A stretch of 8,032 nucleotides of DNA from an uncultured Collinsella sp. (GCA_900556205.1 USNX01000046.1:1-8032); one strand, 5' to 3'. Positions 1 to 6,404 are shown, counted from the stretch's first letter. Made by a program: numbers and translations. Notes: generated by a model not told the origin, from the letters alone.

Positions 1-860
1 ACGCCATCGATACGCTCGATGGCCTGAGGCTCGATGGCCTGGTCGTTGCCGTCGACTGCGGTCACGGTGCTTCCTGCCAGACTACGCCCGCCGCGCTGCA
101 GCGCCTGGGTGCCACGGTCCATGCCATCAACACCGATTATTGCGGCACCGACATCAATGTCGAGTGCGGCTCTACGCACCTCGAGCCCCTGCGCGAGCTC
201 GTGCTGCGCACCCATGCTGATATCGGTCTGGCCCACGACGGCGACGCCGACCGCGTACTGTTCGTGGACAGCGAGGGCAACGAGATCGATGGCGACTACA
301 TCCTGGCTATCTGCGGTTCCGACCTCGCCGCTCGCGGCAAGCTCGCCAACTCCGAGATCGTCTCGACCGTCATGTGCAATCTGGGCTTCTCCATCGCTAT
401 GAAGGAGCAGGGCTTCGAGATGGTCCAGACCGCCGTGGGCGACCGCTACGTTCTGGAGCGCATGCTCGCGGACGGCGCCGTCATCGGCGGCGAACAGTCC
501 GGCCACATCATCTTCCTGGAGCACAACACCACCGGTGACGGCCTGGTGACGGCTCTGCAACTGCTGGCCGTGCTCAAGCGCACCGGTCGTACCCTCACCG
601 ATCTTGCCGGCATCATGAAGAAGTACCCGCAGGTACTCGTCAACGTGCATTCCGACAACAAGGCTGGTCTGGACGATTGCCAGCCCATCTGGGACGCCGT
701 TGCTGCTGCCGAGAAGGAGCTTGACGGCCGCGGCCGCATTCTGGTGCGCCCGAGCGGTACCGAGCCGCTGGTCCGCGTGATGGCCGAGGCCGAGACGCAC
801 GAGCTGACCCAGCGCGTTGTCGACGACATCGTCGAGGTTGTCAAGCGCGAACTTCCCTAA
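1..860 (+). CDS. glmM: Phosphoglucosamine mutase GlmM, 5'-truncated by the window edge
   Basis: The product interconverts glucosamine-6-phosphate and glucosamine-1-phosphate in the cytoplasm, the step that feeds UDP-GlcNAc and peptidoglycan synthesis. The reading frame is open from base 3 to the TAA at 858-860, giving about 285 C-terminal residues of a family usually near 445. The N-terminal domain with the catalytic phosphoserine is outside the window. Visible family marks are the metal-binding loop DGDADR (237-254), the sugar-binding GEQSGHII segment (around 489-512) and the C-terminal phosphate-binding loop RPSGTEP (747-767). A CGSTHLE segment (around 165-185) also fits GlmM. Other alpha-D-phosphohexomutases share these motifs, but CGSTH and GEQSGHII favour GlmM over ManB or Pgm. 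Codons are strongly C-ending, as in nagB, which suggests high expression. No terminator follows, so transcription may run into the IIA gene 71 nt downstream. Confidence 0.93.
   Translation, partial: AIDTLDGLRLDGLVVAVDCGHGASCQTTPAALQRLGATVHAINTDYCGTDINVECGSTHLEPLRELVLRTHADIGLAHDGDADRVLFVDSEGNEIDGDYILAICGSDLAARGKLANSEIVSTVMCNLGFSIAMKEQGFEMVQTAVGDRYVLERMLADGAVIGGEQSGHIIFLEHNTTGDGLVTALQLLAVLKRTGRTLTDLAGIMKKYPQVLVNVHSDNKAGLDDCQPIWDAVAAAEKELDGRGRILVRPSGTEPLVRVMAEAETHELTQRVVDDIVEVVKRELP
14..41 (+). repeat. 15-bp-period tandem repeat inside glmM
   Basis: GCTCGATGGCCTG occurs at 14-26 and again at 29-41. The period is exactly five codons, so the protein reads LDGLR followed by LDGLV. It lies just before the beta strand VVAVDCGHGA that opens the second mutase domain, a linker where an in-frame insertion should be tolerated. 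Confidence 0.7.
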
Positions 861-881
861 TGGTCAAAAACGGGTGCCAAG

Positions 882-890
882 TGGTAAACT
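882..890 (+). promoter_or_regulatory. Possible extended -10 element upstream of the IIA gene
   Basis: TGGTAAACT resembles an extended -10 (TG, one base, then TAAACT, 4 of 6 to TATAAT), about 42 nt before the IIA start codon. There is no convincing -35; TGGTCA at 861-866 is the nearest candidate, 18 nt upstream. Read-through from glmM is an equally good explanation for expression of the IIA gene. Confidence 0.22.
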
Positions 891-931
891 GTTAAGGTTA
901 TTTTGGTTGATCGGTATGTCCGAGGGGGAGC

Positions 932-1429
932 ATGTTCACTAAAGTCCTAAGGTCTTTTGGTATGCGTGGTCGAGTCCTTACGTTGGATGCTCCCATCTCG
1001 GGTGACGTTATTCCGCTCTCCGAGGTAAACGATCAGACGTTTGCTACCGGCCTTTTGGGCCAGGGCGTGGCGATTCAGCCCACCGGAACGCGCGTGATCG
1101 CGCCGGCTGATGCCAAGGTCGAGGCTATTTTTCCCACGGGACACGCCGTTGCGCTTAACACGGTCGATGGCTTGGACGTGCTCATTCACGTTGGTTTGGA
1201 TACCGTTCAGCTCGAGGGCAAGCACTTTACCGTACATGCGCAAGTGGGTGACATCGTCCATAAGGGCGATGTACTCATTGAGTTCGATCGCGAGGCAATT
1301 GCTGCCGAGGGCTACGATGTGACGGTTCCCATCTTGGTGTGCAACTCCGTTGAGTTCTCGAGCATCAAGGGCTCCGTTGGCGTGCATGTCGAAGAGATGG
1401 ACCAGCTCATCGTTGCTCGCGAGCGCTAG
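932..1429 (+). CDS. crr: PTS glucose-type EIIA domain protein (EIIA-Glc / Crr-like)
   Basis: This cytoplasmic phosphocarrier accepts phosphate from HPr and passes it to the IIB domain of a glucose- or N-acetylglucosamine-family permease. At 165 residues it matches the stand-alone E. coli IIA-Glc (about 169). Visible marks are APISGDVIPL near residues 20-29, GQGVAIQPTG (43-52), the helper histidine in GHAVAL (His71), the phospho-acceptor histidine in LIHVGLDTVQLEG (His86), and a KGDVLIEFD segment (111-119). The ATG at 932 follows a purine-rich SD, GAGGGGGAG at 922-930; the alternative ATG at 962 has no SD. No IIB or IIC domain is fused or adjacent, so the partner permease lies outside the window. 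Being placed between glmM and nagB points to amino-sugar or glucose uptake; the exact substrate cannot be read from sequence. A regulatory role like that of enteric IIA-Glc is possible but unsupported here. Confidence 0.93.
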   Translation: MFTKVLRSFGMRGRVLTLDAPISGDVIPLSEVNDQTFATGLLGQGVAIQPTGTRVIAPADAKVEAIFPTGHAVALNTVDGLDVLIHVGLDTVQLEGKHFTVHAQVGDIVHKGDVLIEFDREAIAAEGYDVTVPILVCNSVEFSSIKGSVGVHVEEMDQLIVARER

Positions 1430-1469
1430 CAAGTGCACGTGGCCATTAGCCTACAATTCAAACACGTTT

Positions 1470-1503
1470 ACGGAGGGCGCCCTTGAAAGAGGACGCCCTC
1501 CGT
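1470..1503 (+). other. Strong 13-bp hairpin between the IIA gene and nagB
   Basis: The arms ACGGAGGGCGCCC (1470-1482) and GGACGCCCTCCGT (1491-1503) pair with one C-A mismatch around an 8-nt loop. No U-tract follows, so it is not a standard intrinsic terminator. It lies 40 nt after the IIA stop codon. It could protect the 3' end of the IIA mRNA, or form the first stem of the nagB leader. Confidence 0.6.
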
Positions 1504-1612
1504 GGCAAGATGGGATTTGTCCGAAGCTAAAAGGCTTTGGGTCACCGTGGACGGGCAGGGGCCTCGACGCGGTTAGACACGAGACACATACATTACGCGA
1601 CCTCGCCCTGGT

Positions 1613-1635
1613 GGCCGCACACGTTGGTTGCGGCC
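1613..1635 (+). other. 7-bp GC-rich stem-loop in the nagB leader
   Basis: GGCCGCA (1613-1619) pairs perfectly with TGCGGCC (1629-1635) around a 9-nt loop. It lies 65 nt before the nagB start codon and is followed by the GC-rich GACGCGGGCCGCGGG, which could offer alternative pairing. Its role is unknown. Confidence 0.4.
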
Positions 1636-1700
1636 GACGCGGGCCGCGGGCAAGTGCTTGTAAGGGAGCCTTGCCTCTCTTGTACGAGAAAGGACGCGTA

Positions 1701-2429
1701 ATGAAGATCATTAAAGCTAAAGACTACGAGGATATGAGCCGCAAGGCCGCCAATATCATCTCGGCGCAGGTTATCCTCAAGCCCGACTGTGTGCTGGGCC
1801 TTGCCACCGGCTCCACCCCGATCGGTGCCTACAAGCAGCTCGCTGCTTGGTACGAGAAGGGCGACGTCGACTTTGCCGAGGTCAGCACCTACAACCTGGA
1901 CGAGTATCGCGGCCTTTCGCACGACGATCCCCAGAGCTATCACTACTTCATGCGTGAGAACTTCTTCGATCACATCAACATCGACCTGAACAACACGCAT
2001 GTGCCCGACGGTTCCAACCCCGACGCCGCCGCTGCCTGCTCTGAGTACGACAAGATCGTCGCCGAGGCCGGTTACCCGGATCTGCAGCTGCTCGGTATTG
2101 GCAACAACGGCCACATCGGCTTCAACGAGCCCGATGACCACTTCTCCAAGGGCACGCACTGCGTCGACCTCACCGAGAGCACCATTCAGGCCAACAGCCG
2201 CCTGTTCGACAGCATCGACGATGTTCCCCGTCAGGCCTACACCATGGGTACCCAGACCATCATGTATGCCCGCATGATCCTGGTCGTCGCCAATGGCGAG
2301 GCCAAGGCTCAGGCCGTGCATGACATGTGCTATGGTCCGGTTACGCCCGAGTGCCCGGCTTCGATCCTGCAGCTGCACACCAACTGCGTTGTCGTTGCCG
2401 ACGAGGCCGCCCTTTCGCTCTGCGAGTAG
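1701..2429 (+). CDS. nagB: Glucosamine-6-phosphate deaminase NagB
   Basis: NagB converts glucosamine-6-phosphate and water to fructose-6-phosphate and ammonia, the last step in catabolism of N-acetylglucosamine and glucosamine. The protein has 242 residues, the size of the shorter Gram-positive enzymes (E. coli has 266). Motifs are LATGSTP (34-40, phosphate binding), NLDEY (65-69, catalytic Asp67), and GIGNNGHIGFNEP (132-144) with catalytic His138 and Glu143. The residue before GHIGFNEP is Asn where E. coli has Asp141, which is typical of Gram-positive NagB. The frame is open upstream to about 1350, but that extension has no family similarity. The ATG at 1701 has a good SD (1686-1694) and gives the canonical MKIIKAKDYEDMS start. 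The gene sits downstream of glmM and the IIA gene and ends before a clear terminator. The preceding leader suggests its own regulation. Confidence 0.96.
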   Translation: MKIIKAKDYEDMSRKAANIISAQVILKPDCVLGLATGSTPIGAYKQLAAWYEKGDVDFAEVSTYNLDEYRGLSHDDPQSYHYFMRENFFDHINIDLNNTHVPDGSNPDAAAACSEYDKIVAEAGYPDLQLLGIGNNGHIGFNEPDDHFSKGTHCVDLTESTIQANSRLFDSIDDVPRQAYTMGTQTIMYARMILVVANGEAKAQAVHDMCYGPVTPECPASILQLHTNCVVVADEAALSLCE

Positions 2430-2461
2430 CGCGAATCCTGCAGCTCGACATAGCCTTGCCT

Positions 2462-2492
2462 AAGGCCTCCGCTTTGCGGGGGCCTTTTTGTT
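2462..2492 (+). terminator. Intrinsic terminator of nagB
   Basis: The arm AAGGCCTCCGC (2462-2472) pairs along all 11 positions (one G-U) with GCGGGGGCCTT (2476-2486) around a TTT loop. A TTTTTGTT tract follows (2485-2492). It lies 32 nt after the nagB stop codon. Confidence 0.93.
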
Positions 2493-2514
2493 ATCCCTTT
2501 CTGTCCACTTGACC

Positions 2515-2773
2515 AAAATCTTGCCGCAAGCTTGACGAATGTCGGATGTCCAACAGCTTGATTCATTCTATACCAGATTCTATGCAAAAATGCCACTAGA
2601 AGGTCGTAGACGGTAGCGGGTGCTAGGCGAGTTGAATGACATGGCTGAACCTTGTTCATCTGCGTTACACTGCCGCTTAGATGGGACAAGCTGACAAGCT
2701 CATTTACCTGCTTAAAGACCGATTAGTCGGGGGATTAATAACAATCGGCCCTCGCTGTACAAAAACTTGCCGC
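2515..2773 (+). repeat. Two copies of AAAANCTTGCCGC upstream of the regulator
   Basis: AAAATCTTGCCGC (2515-2527) and AAAAACTTGCCGC (2761-2773) match at 12 of 13 positions, 246 bp apart. The first continues as GCAAG, forming the palindrome CTTGCCGCAAG (2520-2530). The second continues as a direct CTTGC repeat (2766-2770 and 2773-2777). They look like a duplicated protein-binding site. Confidence 0.45.
2685..2700 (+). repeat. Perfect 8-bp tandem repeat GACAAGCT x2
   Basis: GACAAGCT occurs at 2685-2692 and directly again at 2693-2700, about 180 nt before the regulator start. SARP-type activators usually bind short direct repeats, so this could be an operator. The 8-bp spacing is shorter than the 11 or 22 bp usual for SARP sites. 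Confidence 0.5.
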
Positions 2774-2877
2774 TTGCGTACCAAAAGACAACCTAAAACA
2801 CAAGGTTGCTCTATTCATAGCGCGGCTTGTATGGTCTTGCGGCTACAGTGTCCATACGGTCGAGTTGAGGAGCGGGC

Positions 2878-5877
2878 ATGGTAAACGATTTGAGCGGTAT
2901 AGACGACCTCGAGCTGATGCCGCTGGGCGGAGGCTATATGGTGCGACGCGAACGCTTGATGAATGAGCTTATCGCCAAGGGCCGAAAGGCCGGCATCGTG
3001 GTTCTTTATGCGCCCGACGGGTTTGGGAAGACCTCGGTGCTGCTTCAGTACACCCATGAGGTTAAATGCGACCCGACGCGAGGCCCCGTGCGGATTATCG
3101 AGGCCGATCGCGCCATTGGGCGCGAGGTGTTTATGCAGCTCGAGGTGGTTGCCGAAGAACTCAAAGACAAACCGCACTCCCTTATCGCGATTGATAATGT
3201 GCCAAACCTCGATCAGCACGATACCGAAGACCTCATCGACAGGATTCGCGGCCTGCGCGCTATGGGGATAGGGGTCTTTATCTCCTGCCGTCCTTCAAAT
3301 CGTCAGCTGATTCATGGGCTGGGCGATTCGGTTAAGATCAATGCGCAGATGCTCAAGGTGCATGCCTATGAGTATTCGGCGTGGGCATCGGCGTTTTCGA
3401 TCAGCACATCGCTCGACTTTTATCAGCTCACGCAGGGCGTGCCCGAGCTCGTTTCGGCATTGCAGACGGGTCTGTATGGCCAAGGCGACGTAGCCGGTCT
3501 GCTCGAAAACGAGATTGTCAACGTATATGGCGCGGCACTTGTCGATCTGGCTTCACTCGACAATAATGCGCTGTTTTGCGTGGCATGTCTCATGGTTTTG
3601 ATGGGCGAGGGCAATATCGCAGAACTCGAGGCTTGCGGGGTAAGGCTGTCGATGGTCGACCAGTCCTACTTTGTACGCGACTACCCGATCTTTGGCTTGG
3701 ATCCCGCCGAGCGGAGCTTTACGTGTCTGGGCACGGAGGATAACGGACGCTTGCGTTTGCGTAAGTTGGTGGCCGAGATTCGCCCCGAACTTGTTCCGAG
3801 GGCGGCCCGGATTTTGCTTAAGGCGGGTAGATGCGATACGGCGATGGGCCTGGCGGACGCCTTTTTGGACCGTGAGGCGGTCCTTGAACTTGCTGGGCAG
3901 TATGGGGTCGATCTGGCTCTGACGGGGCACGGGGCCGATATCTGCCGAGCGGCGCTGGGCACGATCGATGCCGACGATCCGGCTCCAGAGCCAACGCCTG
4001 CCGAGGCGCTCGGCGTATATCTGGCAGCGGTCAGCGTGTCCAATACAAAGCTCGCTCGCTATATGGCATCGGTCATCGAGCGCGGGGGCGAACGGGCGGC
4101 CTGCGAAATAGACCCAGTTTCATGGAGGGTGGCCCAGACGCTGACGGCTGTTTGCTACGGGGACAACGGACTTGGGCTTCCTACGAACCTGGCCGTGCCA
4201 GAAATAGAGACGTCCCATACCGCACTCGTTATGTTGTCTGCGCATATCGAGGTCAAGCGCTGCCTGACCGAGCGGGGAGATGACGGCGGCGTTCTACAGC
4301 AGCTCAAAACGAGCAAGGCCTACGACTGTGAGCTCGATATCGCGGGGATTGTTATACGGGCCGATAGCATGCTGGTGGAGCTCTTTGACGGGTCGTTTGC
4401 GGGAACCGACGAGCGCGACGACGAGATGACGGTGGTGCGGGAGGCGCTCGACGTACGTGGGCTTAAGGCGATGGCTATCTGGGTGCGCATGGTGTTGGCG
4501 GCACGGCGGCTCCTTTCCGGCTTGCCGGTAACCGACGACGCGGCGTTCAACGAGCTCGATCGTTTTGCCGTGCGCATGCGCGACAACCAGATTCAGCTGT
4601 TTGGCCTGTTGCTAGAAGGCTGGCAGTCGCTGACAGAGGGACGGCCGGTTAATGCAAAGTTCCGTGCGGTCCAAGTGCTCAAACTTGCCGAGGAGTCGAT
4701 TGCGTACATGCGCGATAACGCATTGCTGCTGGAGCGCGCGGCATATCTGCGTAACACCTCGATGGTTTCGGTGCGCGAGGAAGCGGAGCTACTCGATATA
4801 AGCCAGACGCAGGTTGGTGGCGCAGAAGCCTGGATGGTGGCGCTGCATTTGGCTTGCGCGGGGCGAGATAGCGATCTTGCGGCCTGGATGTCCATGAATC
4901 GTGCGGGGATTCTAGAGCCATCGTATCGGCTCTTTGCGCGCCTTGCCATGCATTGTCTGGGCGAGCCGGCGGGCAGGATACGCAAGAAGCTTCCCGTGCG
5001 CGAGCTGTCGCGGTACTCGTTGCGCGACGATTTGGAAGGGGAGGGCGAGCGCCTGTTCCAGGCTGGCGAGGTTGAAGCCGTTGATACCATCGACCATATC
5101 GAGATTCGCATGTTTGGCGCGTTTCGCGCCGAGCGCGACGGGTTTCCCATCACGGACAAAATGTGGCGCCGCAAGAAGGCGGCGACACTTGCCGAGCGGC
5201 TTGCGCTGGGCATGGATGCGCTCGTCGATCGTGAGACGCTGGCCATGGAGCTGTGGCCCCATGCCGAGTTCAATAGCGCTCGCAACAACCTGTACTCGAC
5301 GATATCGCGCTTGCGGTCGGCTTTGGGACCGACGCCGGATGGCAAGTCGTGTGTGCTCATCCAAAATGAATGCATCGGACTCAACGGCGACTACGTCAAG
5401 ACCGATGTACGGCTGTTTGACCAGATAAGCCGCGAGGTTTTGGGAAATCGCACGGGTGCACGCGGGCCCCATTTAGTTGAACTGTGCCTTAAGATTGAGC
5501 AGCTTTATGCCGGACCGCTGTATGTTCCCAATGGCTGTAATCCCACCTACTTTTTGCGTATGCGACGCATTATGCAGTCAAAGTACATCGATTGCATGAT
5601 TAAGGGAGCAAATGCTGCTCTAGAAGAAAACGATCTGCAGTCGGCGATTTGGCTGGCGGAGTCGGGGCTTCGGCAGGAAACGGCGCGTGAGGATATGGTG
5701 CGCTGCGCCATGCGCGTCTACAGTGCGGCGGGGCGACGGCGCGATATCGTCGAGCTGTACAGCGGGCATATGCACCATCTGAGGGAGCAGGTCAATGGCG
5801 TGCCCGAGCCCGAGACGCGGCGTCTATACGAGCGTTTGGTGGAGGGGCGGCTCAATCGCGTGCTGGTCGAGCGATAA
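2878..5877 (+). CDS. Large STAND-ATPase / SARP (BTAD) transcriptional regulator
   Basis: This is a predicted signal-responsive cytoplasmic transcription factor of 999 residues. The N-terminus resembles MalT-like STAND ATPases: a RRERLMNEL lead-in, a Walker A APDGFGKTS (45-53, Lys51), a Walker B-like SLIAIDNV (101-108, Asp106), SCRPS (136-140) and LTQGVPELVSAL (184-195). Residues of about 330-730 are leucine- and alanine-rich helical sequence, possibly TPR-like, with no motif I can name. From about 738 (IEIRMFGAF) comes an OmpR/SARP winged helix with WRRKKA (763-768), RETLAMELWP (785-794) and SARNNLYSTISRLRSALG (800-817). A BTAD helical domain runs from about 840 to 995, with RRRDIVELYSGHMHHLREQ and PEPETRRLYERLV near its end. 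The start has a clear SD (GAGGAG, 2867-2872). AfsR carries its SARP part first, so the order here is reversed, as if a LAL/MalT regulator had replaced its LuxR helix-turn-helix. Target genes and ligand are unknown; no transporter or biosynthetic gene is adjacent. The repeated GCTTG sites upstream hint at autoregulation. Confidence 0.88.
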   Translation: MVNDLSGIDDLELMPLGGGYMVRRERLMNELIAKGRKAGIVVLYAPDGFGKTSVLLQYTHEVKCDPTRGPVRIIEADRAIGREVFMQLEVVAEELKDKPHSLIAIDNVPNLDQHDTEDLIDRIRGLRAMGIGVFISCRPSNRQLIHGLGDSVKINAQMLKVHAYEYSAWASAFSISTSLDFYQLTQGVPELVSALQTGLYGQGDVAGLLENEIVNVYGAALVDLASLDNNALFCVACLMVLMGEGNIAELEACGVRLSMVDQSYFVRDYPIFGLDPAERSFTCLGTEDNGRLRLRKLVAEIRPELVPRAARILLKAGRCDTAMGLADAFLDREAVLELAGQYGVDLALTGHGADICRAALGTIDADDPAPEPTPAEALGVYLAAVSVSNTKLARYMASVIERGGERAACEIDPVSWRVAQTLTAVCYGDNGLGLPTNLAVPEIETSHTALVMLSAHIEVKRCLTERGDDGGVLQQLKTSKAYDCELDIAGIVIRADSMLVELFDGSFAGTDERDDEMTVVREALDVRGLKAMAIWVRMVLAARRLLSGLPVTDDAAFNELDRFAVRMRDNQIQLFGLLLEGWQSLTEGRPVNAKFRAVQVLKLAEESIAYMRDNALLLERAAYLRNTSMVSVREEAELLDISQTQVGGAEAWMVALHLACAGRDSDLAAWMSMNRAGILEPSYRLFARLAMHCLGEPAGRIRKKLPVRELSRYSLRDDLEGEGERLFQAGEVEAVDTIDHIEIRMFGAFRAERDGFPITDKMWRRKKAATLAERLALGMDALVDRETLAMELWPHAEFNSARNNLYSTISRLRSALGPTPDGKSCVLIQNECIGLNGDYVKTDVRLFDQISREVLGNRTGARGPHLVELCLKIEQLYAGPLYVPNGCNPTYFLRMRRIMQSKYIDCMIKGANAALEENDLQSAIWLAESGLRQETAREDMVRCAMRVYSAAGRRRDIVELYSGHMHHLREQVNGVPEPETRRLYERLVEGRLNRVLVER

Positions 5878-5909
5878 AAAACGGGCGCCCGAAGTACTTG
5901 GGCACCCGT
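5876..5909 (-). terminator. Intrinsic terminator of yhbY, abutting the regulator's stop codon
   Basis: Read on the minus strand, a 10-position stem (5909-5900 with 5890-5881, one A-C mismatch) closes a 9-nt loop. Six Ts follow (5881-5876, the first shared with the stem base). The plus strand has no T-run after the hairpin, so the terminator acts on yhbY. The T-run is the complement of the last two bases of the regulator's TAA (5875-5877) and the As that follow. Confidence 0.85.
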
Positions 5910-5946
5910 ATGCTTGCTATGTGTTGGCTTGCCGGATCATTGGCTC

Positions 5947-6246
5947 TTAGACGAGCTTGATCTTCTCGATGTCCTTGCGCGAGGACTCGCGATACAGCGA
6001 GAACTTGCGGCCGATGACCTGGACGACCTCGGCGTGGCAGCGCTCAGCGAGCTCTTCGGCGGCCTCGCGGGCGGAAAGACTGGAGCCATCGAGCACGGAG
6101 CACTTAACGAGCTCGTGCTTTTCCAGGTAGGCGACCGTCTGCTCGACGGTGCCCTCGTTGACATCGGACTTGCCGATAATGATGGCGGGGTTGAGGTGAT
6201 GGGCCATGCTGCGAAGCTGCTTGACCTGGGCTCCTGTCAGTGCCAT
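5947..6246 (-). CDS. yhbY: YhbY-family (CRS1/YhbY domain) RNA-binding protein
   Basis: This small protein of 99 residues matches the single-domain bacterial YhbY/YqeI family, which associates with pre-50S ribosomal particles and is thought to help ribosome assembly. Visible features are LTGAQVKQLRSMAHHLNP (3-20), the RNA-binding loop at IIIGKSDVNEG (22-32), LEKHELVKCSVL (41-52) and VVQVIGRKFSLYR (74-86). The usual loop is GxxG, but here it reads GKSD (25-28), so the second glycine is Asp28. The start ATG (6246-6244) gives the normal family N-terminus; the upstream SD is weak (AAAGCGAGA, 6258-6250). The gene is convergent with the large regulator and ends at its own terminator. The methyltransferase gene lies upstream on the same strand with a 158-nt gap, so co-transcription is possible. 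Confidence 0.92.
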   Translation of the reverse strand: MALTGAQVKQLRSMAHHLNPAIIIGKSDVNEGTVEQTVAYLEKHELVKCSVLDGSSLSAREAAEELAERCHAEVVQVIGRKFSLYRESSRKDIEKIKLV

Positions 6247-6267
6247 GGGTTCTCGCTTTCTATGTAT

Positions 6268-6287
6268 GGGGCGCCCCGCGACGGGGC
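6268..6287 (-). other. GC-rich palindrome and hairpin in the yhbY leader
   Basis: GGGGCGCCCC (6268-6277) is a perfect 10-bp palindrome. It overlaps a 6-bp stem GCCCCG/CGGGGC (6273-6278 with 6282-6287, loop CGA). It lies about 20 nt upstream of the yhbY start codon, with no U-tract on either strand. The rest of 6247-6404 shows no gene and no confident promoter. Confidence 0.4.
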
Positions 6288-6404
6288 CTTAATCTACGTG
6301 AGCTGTCCCACGATAGCGCAGGAACGGCGCGGTGTGGAGCGCGTTTGCCCAGTTCAAAAAGAATGCGGATGCCGGGCGGGTGGACGATACGTGCTATAGA
6401 TGGG

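Larger units (their letters stand above)
1430..1700 (+). other. Structured non-coding stretch and probable 5' leader of nagB
   Basis: These 271 nt hold no convincing gene. A TACAAT at 1452-1457 (5 of 6 to the -10 consensus, no good -35) would place a transcription start near 1464. That would give nagB a leader of roughly 235 nt. The stretch contains several stems: 1470-1503, 1521-1540 (seven pairs, one of them G-U, around a six-base loop), 1613-1635, and the short palindrome CAAGTGCTTG at 1651-1660. GCAAGTGC occurs at both 1429-1436 and 1650-1657. I do not recognise a known riboswitch or ribozyme. The SD for nagB is GAGAAAGGA at 1686-1694. Confidence 0.4.
2493..2877 (+). other. Non-coding upstream region of the large regulator
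   Basis: These 385 nt hold no supported gene and are more AT-rich than their surroundings. GCTTG or its complement CAAGC occurs seven times: 2527-2531, 2530-2534, 2556-2560, 2687-2691, 2695-2699, 2772-2776 and 2825-2829. Two inverted repeats are present: CCGATT/AATCGG (2719-2724 and 2743-2748) and CAACCT/AGGTTG (2789-2794 and 2803-2808, 8-nt spacer). No confident promoter can be named: TTGACG at 2532-2537 is -35-like and TACACT at 2666-2671 is -10-like, but neither has a properly spaced partner. The SD for the next gene is GAGGAG at 2867-2872. Confidence 0.5.

Noticed and set aside
1470..1503. Hairpin after the IIA gene as an intrinsic terminator
   Set aside because: The stem is strong, but neither strand has a U-tract after it, so it is listed only as a hairpin.
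1350..1700. N-terminal extension of nagB by 117 codons in the same frame
   Set aside because: It overlaps the end of the IIA gene, has no NagB similarity, and the ATG at 1701 has a good SD and gives the normal family length.
1430..1700. glmS ribozyme, 4.5S SRP RNA or 6S RNA in the nagB leader
   Set aside because: No conserved core of these RNAs was found by eye; only unassigned stems are visible.
1593..2378. 261-codon minus-strand frame across nagB
   Set aside because: Antisense shadow of the strongly coding nagB, caused by GC-rich third positions; repetitive Gly/Val composition and no family.
2681..2884. 67-codon plus-strand frame overlapping the regulator start by 7 nt
   Set aside because: No SD, basic low-complexity composition, no recognisable family, and it lies in the likely operator region.
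4593..5384. 263-codon minus-strand frame inside the regulator
   Set aside because: Ser/Arg-rich antisense shadow of the winged-helix region, with no domain.
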